This document shows, in pieces, positions 1 through 11,129 of a stretch of 64,000 nucleotides of DNA. The stretch is from positions 8,068,272 to 8,132,271 of the forward strand of contig OY811982.1 of assembly GCA_963681505.1 (NCBI GenBank). The letters are read 5' to 3'. The position numbers and the translations under genes were made by a program. How positions within the stretch are numbered: the first letter of the stretch is position 1; the number at the start of each line of letters is the position of its first letter. The notes beneath the pieces are model-generated. The model was not told where the DNA came from, did no database searches, and saw only the letters and a list, made by a program, of their open reading frames with translations. This DNA comes from Eunapius fragilis. Taxonomy: Eukaryota > Porifera > Demospongiae > Spongillida > Spongillidae.

Positions 1-948
1 TTAAAAACCTTAAATCACTGTAGCCGTGAAAACTTAGGTATACTTTTTTTATTTCTCCAATATTTATATTAACCATTTTGAAATGTTGAGATAGCTGGTA
101 GTGATCGCCATATGCGATATAAACATCAGCCGCCGCAAGCTGAGATAATTATGTCTACCCCAAGTGTCTAAGCGAAATCTTCCGAGATCACTTTCGTACA
201 CTATCCTTCTCTTCTGGTGTTGCCATATCTTAATTAATAAGAGTACATTTTGTTCTTCTGTACTCACTAGCACACCAAGAGGCCCTCCCAAATGTGATTG
301 GCTGTGTATGTGTACACAACCAAAAATTCTTGGTGAATTATCAGTACGTAACATGTCGTAATGGGTCAATTTTATAACCCGTACGAGTACCAATAAATGG
401 TTACATATGAAACCCGGTATGATATAACATGGTTAGTGCCGGGTGTAACTTACTTGTTGGGGCGGTGTGTTTTACGTGCCCGAAGTAGGCTGATACCCTT
501 ACCATAACGACATGTAGTGTACGGAAAGTAGATAAATACTAACACGTTGATAGGTTATTAATGATTGGAATTGCATACTTATTTTGAGATCTTGCTACTA
601 TTATGTCCCGATTTTGTACTAGTATATGGAAGCCCAAATCTCCTTCGAATTAAGTTTAAAATGCCTCACACAACAATATTGTGCTCTTTTTCTTTAAGTC
701 AGATCATAGACCAAAAAAGGGTGGTACATCGCACGTCCCGTAGACTAGCGCAATGGACAGGCCGGAGGCGGTACGTAAAACAAAGCCAAATATCGGTACC
801 ATTTTACAGGTGCAACAAAGCCACGTCACGTGCACGTTTTTATCATAGTTACATGTATGGCGGAACCGCTGTACGTCACAAGGTAACAAACTACATTGTA
901 GATCTGTGAAAGAACGTACATATTTACGTAATGAGTGAGATTGAATGT
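1..948. repeat. Dispersed repeat stretch, no recognisable gene
   Basis: Bases 1-50 (ending in a run of T) are closely repeated at about 5650-5705. Bases 85-310 are similar to 9294-9490; both contain a block with TTAATAAGAGTACATTTT. This is dispersed repeat sequence. An open frame at 565-909 (plus) has no start context, domain or splice pattern that I recognise. I see no gene here. Confidence 0.5.
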
Positions 949-984
949 TTACGAATTATCCTCCTTCTTGACCACGCATAACTC

Positions 985-1199
985 AGAATCATGGGCGTCC
1001 CCAGGCGGGGGGGGGCAGGGGGGCAATGGCTCCCCCCTTCGGGACTGAATGGCGCACCCCCCCCCCCCCAACCCCCCCTTGTTTACATACATGCGTACCC
1101 CCACTGGCTGAATTGGCTGTAAGCGGACAGCATGCACAGTCCACTGGTTGAATCTGACGAGAGCGCGACACCTCATTGACTGAATCGGCCAAAAGCTGA

Positions 1200-1230
<31 letters not shown>

Positions 1231-1500
1231 AACTGGTTGAATCGGCCGAAAGCGGACTGCACCCCCCCCCCCCCCCTGCCCCCCTCCACTGGTTAAATCG
1301 GCCGGCCGAAACCGGATTGCACCCCCCCCCTCCCCCCCCCGGTTGAATCGGCCGAAAGCGGATAACGAATATGCGGCTGTCAAATGGCGCCTCCTTGCCC
1401 TATCCTGGCCCCACCCCCCCTTCCAGAAAAGCTGGGGACGCACATGAGGATAGGAAGGAATGGAAATTTCCCCAATAGCTTCAGAATTGGGTGGAAGAGT
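985..1500. repeat. C-rich dispersed element with internal minisatellite (copy 1)
   Basis: Degenerate tandem units carry the core TTGAATCGGCCGAAAGCGGA separated by long C runs (about 1085-1375). A unique tail follows with GTCAAATGGCGCC and a CTTCCAGAAAA motif. The same core and tail occur at 45.9-46.5 kb, so this is a dispersed element with a variable repeat inside. Long reading frames across it are low-complexity products of the G/C runs, not genes. Confidence 0.7.
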
Positions 1501-1663
1501 GCCTACTGTGATCAATAGCACTTTGTGAGTGTCACATGAACCACGTTCACCGTGCGGTCTGCAAACGCTAAGTTGGAGGCTTGTAAGACATATTCTAACG
1601 TTGAGACGTTTGCGACTGATGATCCATCCAACACTAATATTGATTCGCAGCGAGAGGTATAAG

Positions 1664-2028
1664 TTAGTTAGTTATTAGCTCGTTGGTGAATGCTGTTTCC
1701 TTGTTGCATAGGATGATGTATTGTATACGAAACTGATGCATTCCAAAAAAGCGGAGTCCTTCGAAACAAGAAGCCACAATGTGAGGCCCTGTAGGAACTT
1801 GAAACAGGTGAGCTAATTGACAGCTATATCCCATTTCCAAGTAATGTTCGCTCTTCAGTCTTTGTTCAGTGCTATGGATATATGTATGTGTAAATGCTTC
1901 GTAGTGCAAGGGTTGAAGTACCAAGCCTCCATCGGGTTCAATCAATTTCAAGCCCAGATTTTTTTCGCCCAAAGAGTATGGTTTTAAAAAAGCTATATTG
2001 CAGTAACTAAACACTGTCTTTTTGTCTC
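1664..2028 (-). CDS. Terminal exon, unknown product, downstream of ankyrin exons (gene A)
   Basis: Minus-strand terminal exon. It follows a clear acceptor (TATTTGCAG at about 2029-2037) and runs open for about 120 codons to a stop at 1664. The predicted piece contains GLKLIEPDGGLVLQPLHYEAF and HLFQVPTGPHIVASCFEGL, normal complex protein sequence with no family I recognise. It lies 400 bases downstream of the last ankyrin exon, so it is a candidate C-terminus for that gene. However, its open frame needs a phase-1 upstream exon, whereas the nearest ankyrin exon ends in phase 0. A small intervening exon, or a different gene, is therefore needed. Confidence 0.5.
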
Positions 2029-2428
2029 CTGCAAATATGACATCTTGTCAATTTCCCACTGCCTTAGAAGCAGCAAGTTATCTCATCTTATCTGTTATGC
2101 AGTACTATATATACATGTGTAAGTTTACGTAGTAGTATGTACTTTGCTTGTGTTGAATTTTTTTTTATTTTTGGTAGATGTGGCAGCAGGCTAAGTGAGC
2201 TTTATGGCAGTTGAACAATTCAATTTTTGCACGCGTCAACTTTGATGCTCCTTCCTGGAAATTTTTATAATATGCGCTAGGTCCCTTTTCACAGCCTTGA
2301 CCCCACATCATGTATAACTCTAATTATCAACTAGAGTTCCAGCAACATGTTTGTGACAAGAAATGTGCAACAATGGATCATGAAGATCCATCAATGTCAG
2401 TTATCATGTATCTTGATCACCAACTCAC

Positions 2429-2530
2429 CTCTTCTGTAATGTTCACATCAATACCAGGAGTGGAAAGGAGACTTTCCACATAGGTAGAATGACCTCCATT
2501 TGCAGCAAAGTGTAATGGAGTATTACCATC
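2429..2530 (-). CDS. Ankyrin repeat exon A5
   Basis: A 102-base exon encoding exactly one ankyrin repeat (DGNTPLHFAANGGHSTYVE...GIDVNITEE), flanked by a CAG acceptor and a GTGAGTTG donor. It starts and ends in phase 0, like the other ankyrin exons here. It diverges more than most copies: it has Tyr and Ser where others have Cys and Arg or His in the second helix. It is the last ankyrin exon of gene A before the terminal exon. Ankyrin repeats serve in protein-protein binding; the partner is unknown. Confidence 0.75.
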
Positions 2531-2559
2531 CTGGAGTGGGTACAATAGTTCAGTTAACA

Positions 2560-3200
2560 TGGTGGGTACAATGTACACATGTACATGTAGTATATGGCTA
2601 TGTAAACAGGAAAGGTCATTGAAATATTGCAGGTGATGTGGATAACAGTGGGTGGAGGGATGGGAGAAGAGTGGAGGAGGTCCAGCAAAGGATGGAAGAG
2701 GAGAAGAGGGGAGAGGGAGAAAGGAAGGGGAATGAAGTGGAGGACGGAGAAAGGGAAGGCGGGGGGATAGGAGGGGGAGGACAGAATCCAGGGGACTGGA
2801 GGGTCACATGTTTTGTGAATGCATGGAAAAAACCTTCTGCAGCAATCTTTCAGGTGCTCCTACAAACCTCCTTGATGGATAGGAGAGGTGACCTACACTA
2901 CTGCATTTCCTATAACATCCTGCCTCAGTATTCCTATCAATGCCCACTCCATGCCTGTAATCACTAATAAGGACGGGAGAGGATGAGGATGGAGTAAAGA
3001 GGAGGATGAGGTGGGAGGGGTGCGGAGGAGAAGAGAAGAGGGAGGAGGGAAAGGGGAGGGAGAAGAGGGAAGGTGGAGGAGTAGGAAAGAGGAGGGGGAG
3101 AAGGGAAGGGGAGGGGAGAAAGTAAAGGAGGGAGTGAGGAAAGGGAGGGGTAGGAGGAGGGGAATGACAGAATCATAGGAGGAGGGGGGGTCACAGTGTC
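2560..3200. repeat. Polypurine-rich intron between ankyrin exons
   Basis: The plus strand is nearly all A and G over 2640-2800 and 2970-3190 (GGAGGAGAAGAGGGGAGGG-type units). Similar purine-rich blocks lie in most introns of both ankyrin clusters, so the block travels with the exon cassette. Apparent Ser/Pro-rich or Glu/Arg/Gly-rich reading frames on either strand are products of this composition. Confidence 0.7.
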
Positions 3201-3212
3201 TCACCCACTCAC

Positions 3213-3317
3213 CTTGCCGCCTTTAATGTTCACATCAATACCAGGAGTGGAAAGGAGATGTTCCACGCAAGTTGTACGACCTTCACTTGCAGCTAAGTGT
3301 AATGGAGTAAAACTATC
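3213..3317 (-). CDS. Ankyrin repeat exon A4
   Basis: A 105-base exon coding one ankyrin repeat (DSFTPLHLAASEGRTTCVEHLL...GIDVNIKGGK). It has a clear CAG acceptor and a GTGAGTGG donor and is phase 0 at both ends. It is one codon longer than the usual 102-base copy, the extra residue lying in the C-terminal loop. Confidence 0.8.
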
Positions 3318-3828
3318 CTGGAGTGGGTACAATAGTTCAGTCAACATGGTGCATACAATGTACACATGTACATGTAGTACATGGCTATGTAAACAGGAAA
3401 CGTGATTGAAATATTGCAGGTGATGGGGATAACAGCAGGTGGGGGGGATGGGAGAGGAGTGGAGATGGAGCAAAGGGTGGAGGAGGAGAAGAGGGGAGGG
3501 GGAGAAAGGAAGGGGAATGAAGTGGAGGAAAGAGAAAGGGAACATGGAGGGGTAGGAGGGGGAGGAGGACAGAATCAAGGGGACGGGAGGGTCACATGTT
3601 TGGCATTGAAAAAATAAAAACTTCTGCAGCAACCTTTCAGGTGCTCCTCTACTTCACTTTACTGGTGATATCATTTCCTATAACATCCTGCCTCAGTATT
3701 CCTATCAAGGCAGGAGTACCCTACAAGCCTGTGTTACATTCCCAACCCCTAGCTGTGGTGAGTGCTGCTGACCCCAAACCAGGTGACCTGCGTACCAAGT
3801 ACAGCAGTGTACCAATGTGCTTAACATG

Positions 3829-3853
3829 GCCAGTGTAATGGAGTATAACCATA
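3829..3853 (-). pseudogene. Truncated ankyrin exon remnant (TPLHW type)
   Basis: Only the first part of an ankyrin exon remains: YGYTPLHWPC after a normal acceptor. The sequence then switches to an unrelated block containing ACATTCCCAACCCCTAGCTG (about 3738-3757). The same junction occurs at 57.37, 61.12 and 62.33 kb, so it is a single old break copied with the cassette. It is probably not spliced in. Confidence 0.6.
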
Positions 3854-4338
3854 CTGGAGTGGGTACAATAGTTCAGTCAACATGGTGGGTACAATGTACA
3901 CATGTACATGTAGTATATGGCTATGTAAACAGGAAATATTGATGTGGATAAGAGCAGATGGGCGATGGTAGAGGAAGAGGTGTAGGAGGAGGAGAAGGGG
4001 AGGAGGAGGCCTACGGAGAAGGATAAGGAGTTGGGAGGGGAGGCCAAGGTAGAGGGTGGAGGGATGCAAGGGGCAGGAGTACCCTATGTGCCAGTAATCC
4101 CTAACCAATGTCCAAATAAAACATTCTCACATGGTATGACCAGTACTCTAATCAATGCCCACTACACACCAGTTTTCAATTTACAATCACCAACCGTCAA
4201 TGTTCACATCAATTTTATTATTCGACATTACATCATATATCACTTTAATTACCATCATGTGTGTGACAAGAAATGTGCAAAAATGGATCAAAAAGGTCCA
4301 TCAATGTCAGTTATCATTTATAATGATCACCAACTCAC

Positions 4339-4440
4339 CCAGCCTATAATGTTCACATTAATACCAGGAGTGGAAAGGAGATGTTCCACACAAGTAGTAT
4401 GACCCCGCCTTAGAGCAATGTGCAATGGAGTATCACCATC
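4339..4440 (-). CDS. Ankyrin repeat exon A3
   Basis: A 102-base phase-0 exon for one ankyrin repeat (DGDTPLHIALRRGHTTCVEHLL...GINVNIIGW) with standard CAG acceptor and GTGAGTTG donor. The upstream intronic block on the plus strand (ATGTGTGTGACAAGAAATGTGC and following) is nearly identical to those beside other ankyrin exons in the window. Confidence 0.8.
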
Positions 4441-4925
4441 CTGGAGTGGGTACAGTGGTTCAGTCAAAATGGTGGGTACAATGTACACATGTACATGTAG
4501 TATATGGCTATGTAAACAGGAAATATTGATGTGGATAACAGCAAGTGGGCGATTCTAGAGGAAGTGGTGTAGGAGGAGGAGAAGGGGAGGAGGAGGGCTA
4601 CGGAGCAGGAGAAGGAGTAGGGAGGGGAGGCCAAGGTAGAGGGAGGAGAGATGCAAGGGGCAGGAGTACCCTATGTGCCAGTAATCCCTAACCAATGTCC
4701 AAATAAAACATTCTCATCTGGTATGACCAGTACTCTAATCAATGCCCACTACACACCAGTTGTCAAATTATAATCACCAACCGTCAATGTTCTCATCAAT
4801 TTTATTATTAGACATTACATCATATATCACTTTAATTACCATCACGTGTGTGACAAGAAATGTGCAACAATGGATCATGAAGGTCCATCAATGTCAGTTA
4901 TCATTTATATTGATCACCAACTCAC

Positions 4926-5026
4926 CTTGTCTTAATGTTCACATCAATACCAGGAGTGGAAAGGAGACGTTCCACACAAGTAATATGACCTTTAATTGCA
5001 GTATGGTGTAATGGAGTATAACCATC
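4926..5026 (-). pseudogene. Ankyrin repeat exon A2 with one-base deletion
   Basis: Encodes an ankyrin repeat (DGYTPLHHTAIKGHITCVERLL...GIDVNIK), but it is 101 bases long. Compared with the near-identical exon at 60498-60599, one T is missing from the TCTTTAATG stretch near the donor. This breaks the phase-0 rule followed by all other copies and would shift downstream exons out of frame if included. It is a disabled exon, a skipped exon or a sequencing error. Confidence 0.65.
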
Positions 5027-5511
5027 CTGGAGTGGGTACAATAGTTCAGTCAACATGGTGGGTACAATGTACACATGTACATGTAGTATATGGCTATGTA
5101 AACAGGAAATATTGATGTGGATAACAGCAGGTGGGTGATGGTAGAGGAAGAGGTGTAGGAGGAGGAGAAGGGGAGGAGGAGGGCTACGGAGAAGGATAAG
5201 GAGTGGGGAGGGGAGGCCAAGGTAGAGGGAGGAGAAATGCAAGGGGCAGGAGTACCCTACAAGCCTGTGTTACATTCCCAACCCCTAGCTGTGGTGACCC
5301 CAAACCAGGTGACCTGTGTATCAAGTACAGCATTGCACCAATGTGCTAAACATGGCCATGACCAGCCTGAGATCTGATCAACTGTTTGATCTATGTTACA
5401 ACAAAGGCACAAAGTCTTTGGTCTAATACTGCTCATCCTACATGTGCAGGTTGTACAAGACAACAGCTGCTATGAGATCACATACCCGCTATATGCCTAC
5501 ACTTGCCTCAC

Positions 5512-5604
5512 CTTGTTAGTTGAATTAACAGGTACTCCACCTTCAATCAATCTCCTCACTTGATCTATATCATTTCTCTTTGCAGCATATGCAAGTTGTT
5601 CTAT
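5512..5604 (-). CDS. Ankyrin repeat exon A1 (N-terminal type)
   Basis: A 93-base phase-0 exon coding IEQLAYAAKRNDIDQVRRLI...VPVNSTNK. This is a divergent ankyrin repeat of the kind that opens an ankyrin array (helix motif LAYAAKRND, hydrophobic VRRLIEGG). It has an acceptor TTTGCAG and a donor GTGAGGCAAG. It differs strongly from the amplified copies, so it is probably the ancestral first repeat of gene A. No upstream first exon was recognised. Confidence 0.7.
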
Positions 5605-5734
5605 CTGCAAACGAAACATTCATTTCATTAGAGTACCCCCTCCGCTACCATTTTGAAAAACGTTAAATCACTGTAGCCGTGATAACTTAAGCATACTTTT
5701 TTTCTACCAAAATATGTTATACGATAGGTCAGTG

Positions 5735-6240
5735 GCGCATCCAGAGAGGGTGCTCCGGGTGCTTGAGCACCCCCCTCTAGGCCTGTCAAAAAAATTCCAC
5801 CGGAATTTCTAGGCAGTTTCTAATTTCATAAAATGCCAGCATTTTCCAATTATATGCACATCGCATACTACCGACAACGGTCAGTAAACCACAAAAACTA
5901 ACGGTATGCAAAAATATACAGTTTATCACTATTATGGCGAACAACGAGGTCCCATCGTCCTAATTGGCCAGAAAAAGACAATCGAAGACACGGCCAGACC
6001 CAAGGTCACTGTAGCAGCAGGCATCGCTAACATGGCTGATTCGTTGTCGTCTTTTGCAATCCAGCAGCATACGAGTGTTTCACTCGAACCGTCGTACTTA
6101 GTTGTTGCGTCTTCTTTACTTCCAATTTGTGTGTCTGGCCTTTCCTCATCATCCGCCCCTTCCTTGTGCGTTGGACCAAATTAAACTATCGTGACGGTTA
6201 AAAAGATAACCTGGTGGAATTTTACAGAGCATTTTTAGCA
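5735..6240. mobile_element. Repeat-derived region beginning with a CAGTGGCG terminus
   Basis: Around 5731 a CAGTGGCGCATCCAGAG end is followed by a GCACCC-rich hairpin (TGCTCCGGGTGCTTGAGCACCCC). The complementary type of end (CCTGGATACGCCACTG) closes a repeat at about 9275-9290. These look like termini of a DNA-transposon family. A frame at 5906-6184 encodes nothing that I recognise. Confidence 0.4.
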
Positions 6241-6289
6241 TATTACGGTCGGAATCACAGGCCTACGGTACCCCACGGCCATACAATTT

Positions 6290-6574
6290 GTGGACAGGCA
6301 AGCAGTTGAAGATCGGAGAGGTACTTTTACACCCTTTGTGATTTCAGTTGATGGACTCCTTCACCGGGAAGCAGAGCACTTCCTGAAGAGAATGGCCACA
6401 TGTGTTGCAAGCAAATGGAAAAAGTCTTATGCACAAACATGTGGCTACATCAGAGCAAGGCTTTCATTTGCCATCATCAGAGCAGCCAGCTTATGCCTAA
6501 GGGGTTCCAGAGTAAAGTGGAGAAGTGGCCTGGGCTTTGAGGATGGGGCCGCTCTTTACTCAATCATGCATTGA
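6290..6574 (+). pseudogene. Fragment of LINE-type retroelement protein, C-terminal part
   Basis: An open stretch of 94 codons contains FTPFVISVDGLLHREAEHFL and RARLSFAIIRAASLCLRGSR. As I recall, this motif pair lies downstream of the reverse transcriptase in a class of retroelement-like proteins common in marine invertebrate and algal genomes. It stands alone, with no reverse transcriptase nearby. A second fragment of what looks like the same protein class lies at 11.7-12.0 kb on the other strand. The assignment rests on recall of the motif, not on a search. Confidence 0.5.
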
Positions 6575-6599
6575 AACATTTATTGGTTAAAAATTCTCA

Positions 6600-7100
6600 T
6601 AAGTTATGTGATATGTATAATGGCTGTATGTGTGTGTATTTGCTGTAAGTTTAGTATATCAATTTCATTATTGACAAAAAACAAAAGGCATACCTTTTGA
6701 AATATTGAAAAAGTGGCGTAATGCCCTAGCAACCACCCTTGACAACCGACAACCTTAGAAACCTTGCACTACATGTTAACATGTTTGAACTTGTCACCAT
6801 TTTAAAGCCATACAATGAATGAAGTATCTTTGTTCTATTGTAGCCAAAGTCACATGGCCTAGTTTTCGCTCCACCGCTTCCTACAAGCGACCATTTTTTG
6901 ACAAACGCATCGACTTCAACGTACTTTTTGGACCACGTAGACAAATTCTGCAGCCGAGTTAGAAGCGCGTAACAAAAGGAGACAGAAGGAACTTACAATA
7001 TATAGTATGGAACTGTAGCCATACTTTTTCTTCGCGATGGTATACGCATGTGATGTGTACAGTGGTTTGAGCCGTGTAAACTAGCCCATTACATGTACGT
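6600..7100. other. No recognisable gene
   Basis: AT-rich sequence. Bases 6690-6830 share a degenerate block (CTTGACAACCGA-CAACCTT, CACCATTTTAA) with 37,220-37,310, the left flank of the CACTA element, so an old dispersed repeat is present. Nothing else is seen. Confidence 0.4.
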
Positions 7101-7117
7101 GTTGACGTGAAAATCAG

Positions 7118-8440
7118 CTGGACCCCCTACCCTTATGTACCCACTGTCAGCTGGACACCCAGCCCACCTACCCACTGTAAGTAGCTGCACCCCCTGCCCC
7201 ATGTACATGTATTGGACCCCCTGCCTTCATGTACCCACTGCAAGCAGCTGGACCCCCTGACTGCCCCCTGCCCCCATGTACCCACTGTTACACTCTGCCC
7301 CCATGTACCCACCCTCTAACCCCCTCTCCCCATGTGCCCACTATAAACAGCTGGACCTCCTGCCCCTGTACCCACTGCAAGCAGCTGGACCCCCTGACTG
7401 CCCCCTGCCCCCATGTACCCACTGTTACACTCTGCCCCCATGCACCCACACTGTAACCCCCTCTCCCCATGTGCCCACTATAAACAGCTGGACCTCCTGC
7501 CCCTGTACCCACTGTAAGCAGCTGGACCCCTCCCCCATATGTCTACTGTAAGCAGCTGGACCCCCAGCCTTCATGTAAGCAGCTGGACTCCCTGCCTCCA
7601 TACAGCCACCACTACCCCTGCTCTCATGTACCCACTGTGAGCAGCTGGATCCCCTGCCCACATGTACCCTCTATAAGCAGCTAGACCCCCACCTCCCCTG
7701 TACCCACTGTAAGCAGCTGGACCCCCTCCTCCCATGTGCCCACTGTAAGTAGCTGCACCCCTGCCCCATGTACATGTATGCAGCTGGACCCCTGCCTTCA
7801 TGTACCCACTGTAAGCAACTGGAACCCCTACCCCCATGAACCTACTGTATGCAGCTGGACCCCCTGCCCATATGTACCCATGCCCCCTTGCCCCCATGTA
7901 CCCATTGTAAGCAGCTGGACCCCTTGCCCCCATGTACCACTGTAAGCAGCTGGACCCCCCCGCCCCCATGTACCCACTGTAAGCAACTGGACCCCCCATG
8001 TGCCTACTGTAACCCCTACCCACATGTATCCACTGTAAGCAGCTGGACCCCCCATGAACCCGCTTTAAGCAGCTGGACCCCCGCCCACATGTACCCACTG
8101 TAAGCAACTGGCCCCCCTCCTCCCATGTACTCTCTGTAAGCAGCTAGACCCCCCTGCCCCCATGTACCCACTGTAAGCAACTGGCCCCCAGCAGCTAGAC
8201 CCCTTTGCCCCCATGTACCCACTGTAAGCAACTGGCCCCCTTGCCCCCATGTACCCACTGTAAGCAGCTAGACCCCTGCCCCTGTGTACTCACTGTACCT
8301 TCTGCCCCTATGTACTCACTGAGTAGCTGGACCCCCTGCATATGCCCCAAAGTACCTACTATAAGCAGCTGGACCCCCTGCCCCATGTTCCCACAGTAAG
8401 CAGCTGGACCCCCTGCCCTCATGTACCCATTATAAACCCC
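7118..8440. repeat. Minisatellite, about 35-40 bp unit
   Basis: About 1.3 kb of tandem, variably degenerate units built on AGCTGGACCCCCTGCCCCCA, TGTACCCACTGTA and AGC. Spacing drifts and sub-blocks of several units are duplicated (for example 7245-7400 recurs nearby). Long frames on both strands are repeats of the unit (YSGYMGAGG-like or CTHCKQLDP-like) and are not taken as genes. There are no unique spacers of constant length, so this is not CRISPR. Confidence 0.9.
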
Positions 8441-8692
8441 CTCTCATGAATGCTCTCCTTTTGATCTCTCTAGCCACCAAATGGTTTCCACAAGCTCTGC
8501 AACGTTTCTGGAGCTGGTATATGTGGTGTTCCATCTAGGCTATGTGACCGAATAAAGCTACTAAAACTGCATTATTCATAGATCTAGAAACCGTTTATTG
8601 TGTAGTGAAAAAAAAGTATGGCTTGACCTAAATGGTGTTTTTGTATACCTAAATGTGTATAGTTGACAATGTGGCATGCTGACGTTCCTGAG

Positions 8693-8838
8693 AATTCGTC
8701 TGTGCTTGGTATTATCAGCGTGAAGTACCCCCTCTCCCATACAAATTATATCGATATAATTTGTATGGGAGAGGGGGTACTTCACGCTGATAATACCAAG
8801 CACAGACGAATTTATATACGGATATCCGTATATAAATT
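8693..8838. repeat. Exact 120-bp palindrome plus overlapping 30-bp palindrome
   Basis: 8693-8812 is an inverted repeat with arms of 60 bases and no spacer, centred on TATATCGATATA. I found no mismatch between the arms. At 8809-8838 a second exact palindrome (centre ACGGATATCCGT) overlaps its right edge. Both could extrude as cruciforms. Arms this perfect imply a very recent origin, arm-to-arm conversion, or a fold-back sequencing or assembly artefact. Confidence 0.9.
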
Positions 8839-9126
8839 GGCTGCGCGTTATTAAGGATTGCGATATGAAGAGTGCGCATACGGTATAGTCTCTACTACGA
8901 CGATACACCAGTTAAATGGGAGGGATCAACAGGTATTTGATGGTAAAATGAACAAGATACAGCTCTCTCAAAAAACGCCATTTTAATGAGGCCATGGCTC
9001 ATCTAGCCGCAATGGATTTTTTTGGTTTACGGTACTGTCTAATTATGGACCCTTTTAAAAGTCCAGCCGCAAAGGGCTGTGACCCCACGTACGCGTACCC
9101 TCAGCCAAAATTGTAACCGTTAGTTA

Positions 9127-9490
9127 TTAACGATAACGTATTTGCTTTTGTGTGAAACAAAGGGCCCCCACTTTTTGTATCGGACCTGAAGCGGACTGCA
9201 CACCCCCCCCCCCCCACCCCCACTTTCCGTATCGGGCCTGACCTGAAGCACCCCCCTCGTTGAAATCTGAAATCCTGGATACGCCACTGTAGGTAGTGAT
9301 CGCCATTAGCGATAACATCAGCAGTAGCAAGCAGAGATAATTACGTCTACCCCCAAGTGCCTTCCGATATCTACGCTCTCACGTACCTTTCTTTTTCTTC
9401 CGGTGTTCCCATATCTTGATTAATAAGAGTACATTTTTGCTCACAAGCACCCCTCCCAAATGTATGTTAGCATGTGACTGCCTGGTGGGC
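9127..9490. repeat. C-rich terminus and dispersed repeat copy
   Basis: 9165-9260 carries a shortened GGACCTGAAGCGGACTGCAC / C-run motif related to the elements at 1 kb and 46 kb. It ends at CCTGGATACGCCACTG (9275-9290). 9294-9490 is the second copy of the repeat seen at 85-310. Confidence 0.5.
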
Positions 9491-9919
9491 GGCCACATAC
9501 GATATCTCAATTTTACAATAACACAGGCCGTATAGTCGAAAGGGGGGGGGGGGGGGCACGTGCCCCCGGTGCCCCCCCCCCCCCCCCCCCCTCCCCCTGC
9601 TTTATAAAATTAGAGATAATATATATTATCTCTGTTAAGATTATCAACTCCCTCCGTCGTCCGTTATGTCACATACCTTAAGCTAGCTTGTCTGACATCG
9701 TCGCCATCTTGCATCCATGAGATCTGAGTTATTATATTGTACATGTATTACGTATTATATAGACACCGTTATTTCATCCTTTACACAGCCAAAAATATTT
9801 TCCTGTACCATGGTTGGTACCATATATGAGTTATGCCTGGTACTAACGCTTGGACCAGCGCTGAAAGAGCGACTTCCTGTCTCGGACTGTGCTTCTCAGA
9901 GAGCATTGGCCCAGGGATC

Positions 9920-10170
9920 AACTATACGAGAAGGTTGGTGGTGTAAAGGAATCAATGGTGATGGTGGTGTAAAATGCAAGGGAACAAGGCTTTTGATTGA
10001 ATAGGAAAAATGAAATAGACCTATATTAGCATGCACAGTTTTAAAATGACAACATGCAGTTCTATTTCATTTATCCTTTTCAATCAGAAGCCTTGTTCCC
10101 TTGCTTTTTACACCACCATCACCTTTGATTCCTAAGTACCACCAACCCTCTCGTGTAGAGAACGACTTTT
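9920..10170. mobile_element. Palindromic MITE, family M1 (copy 1)
   Basis: An inverted repeat whose arms carry GTTGGTGGTGTAAAG... and GGAACAAGGCTTTTGATTG on the left. Their complements are on the right (CAATCAGAAGCCTTGTTCC, CACCAACCCTCTCGT). The terminal and subterminal motifs match the better-preserved copy at 53,424-53,708. It is non-autonomous and has no coding sequence. Confidence 0.75.
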
Positions 10171-10179
10171 AACATCAGG

Positions 10180-11039
10180 GGTTGAAATAACTGGACATTA
10201 TCCGAGCAATTCCATGTTTTGTCCGCACCTTGCACAGACAATTTGTCTGAACCATTTATTACTAATGTGGTGTTTACATATGACAGGAGCTGGGATTAGC
10301 GTATTAATTAAACCTCAATTTGCAATTCATAAACCCACACGTTAACTTCAATCCAATAACTTAACCGGTGCGTAGTACAGCTGCAAAAAAAGCGTGCGTT
10401 GGATGTGCATGGGTGGATTATTGGGTATTGTTGATGTCATGGAGAAAAGAAGAAGGGTGAAGTGTGAGACATAGTAAGTGGTTAGTACAATGTGATAGGG
10501 AGTATCAAACAAAAGGTGCGGAAATAAATACATGTACAAGGATATAGTTAAGGTTGGTAGTGTCTGCACTCAATCCGCATTGCCAGAAATTTCGGATATC
10601 GATCCATAACTCTGGCCAAGAGTACAACATAAAAAGTCTACTTTCACCGATACAATTGTATTCTAAGAAATACTGCTAATTATTGTTAATTAAAATTAAT
10701 TAACGTTCTTTACGACAACAAATTATATTTTAAGTACCTGTATGAGCAGACGTATTATTTACAAAAAAAATCTCTTTTAGAACAATTTCGATTCCTAGTT
10801 ACGCATCGCGTTACTAAAACCTCACTATCGCCTGGGGACCAGATACCGAACTTTCTGGTCCCCAGACCTACATGTACGTCCCAGGGGTGGATGCAGGGTT
10901 TTTTTTGGGGGGGGGGGAGGGGGTGAAGTGATTAAATGGACACGCCCCACCAGCATTCGCACTAAATTTTATTCCTACCTATGGTGTGGTCCTTGCAATT
11001 AATGAAGTCATTTTGTTTTGTGGGATACCCTACTCGTTC

Positions 11040-11071
<32 letters not shown>

Positions 11072-11129
11072 ATCGTTACATGTGCATGATTAGGCGTGGA
11101 TTTTTAATAACTTAGGTTTTGCGGGGTAA

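Noticed and set aside
949-1521. 190-residue minus-strand reading frame
   Set aside because: It is Gly/Arg/Pro-rich translation of C runs and minisatellite units; no start context or domain.
2616-3632. Ser/Pro-rich and Glu/Gly/Arg-rich frames on both strands
   Set aside because: They are translations of polypurine intron sequence that recurs in every ankyrin cassette; only the 102-105-base exons have splice signals and domain content.
7225-8422. Overlapping repeat-protein frames and a possible CRISPR array
   Set aside because: A 35-40 bp minisatellite without unique spacers of constant length and without cas genes; frames exist on both strands because the unit lacks stops.
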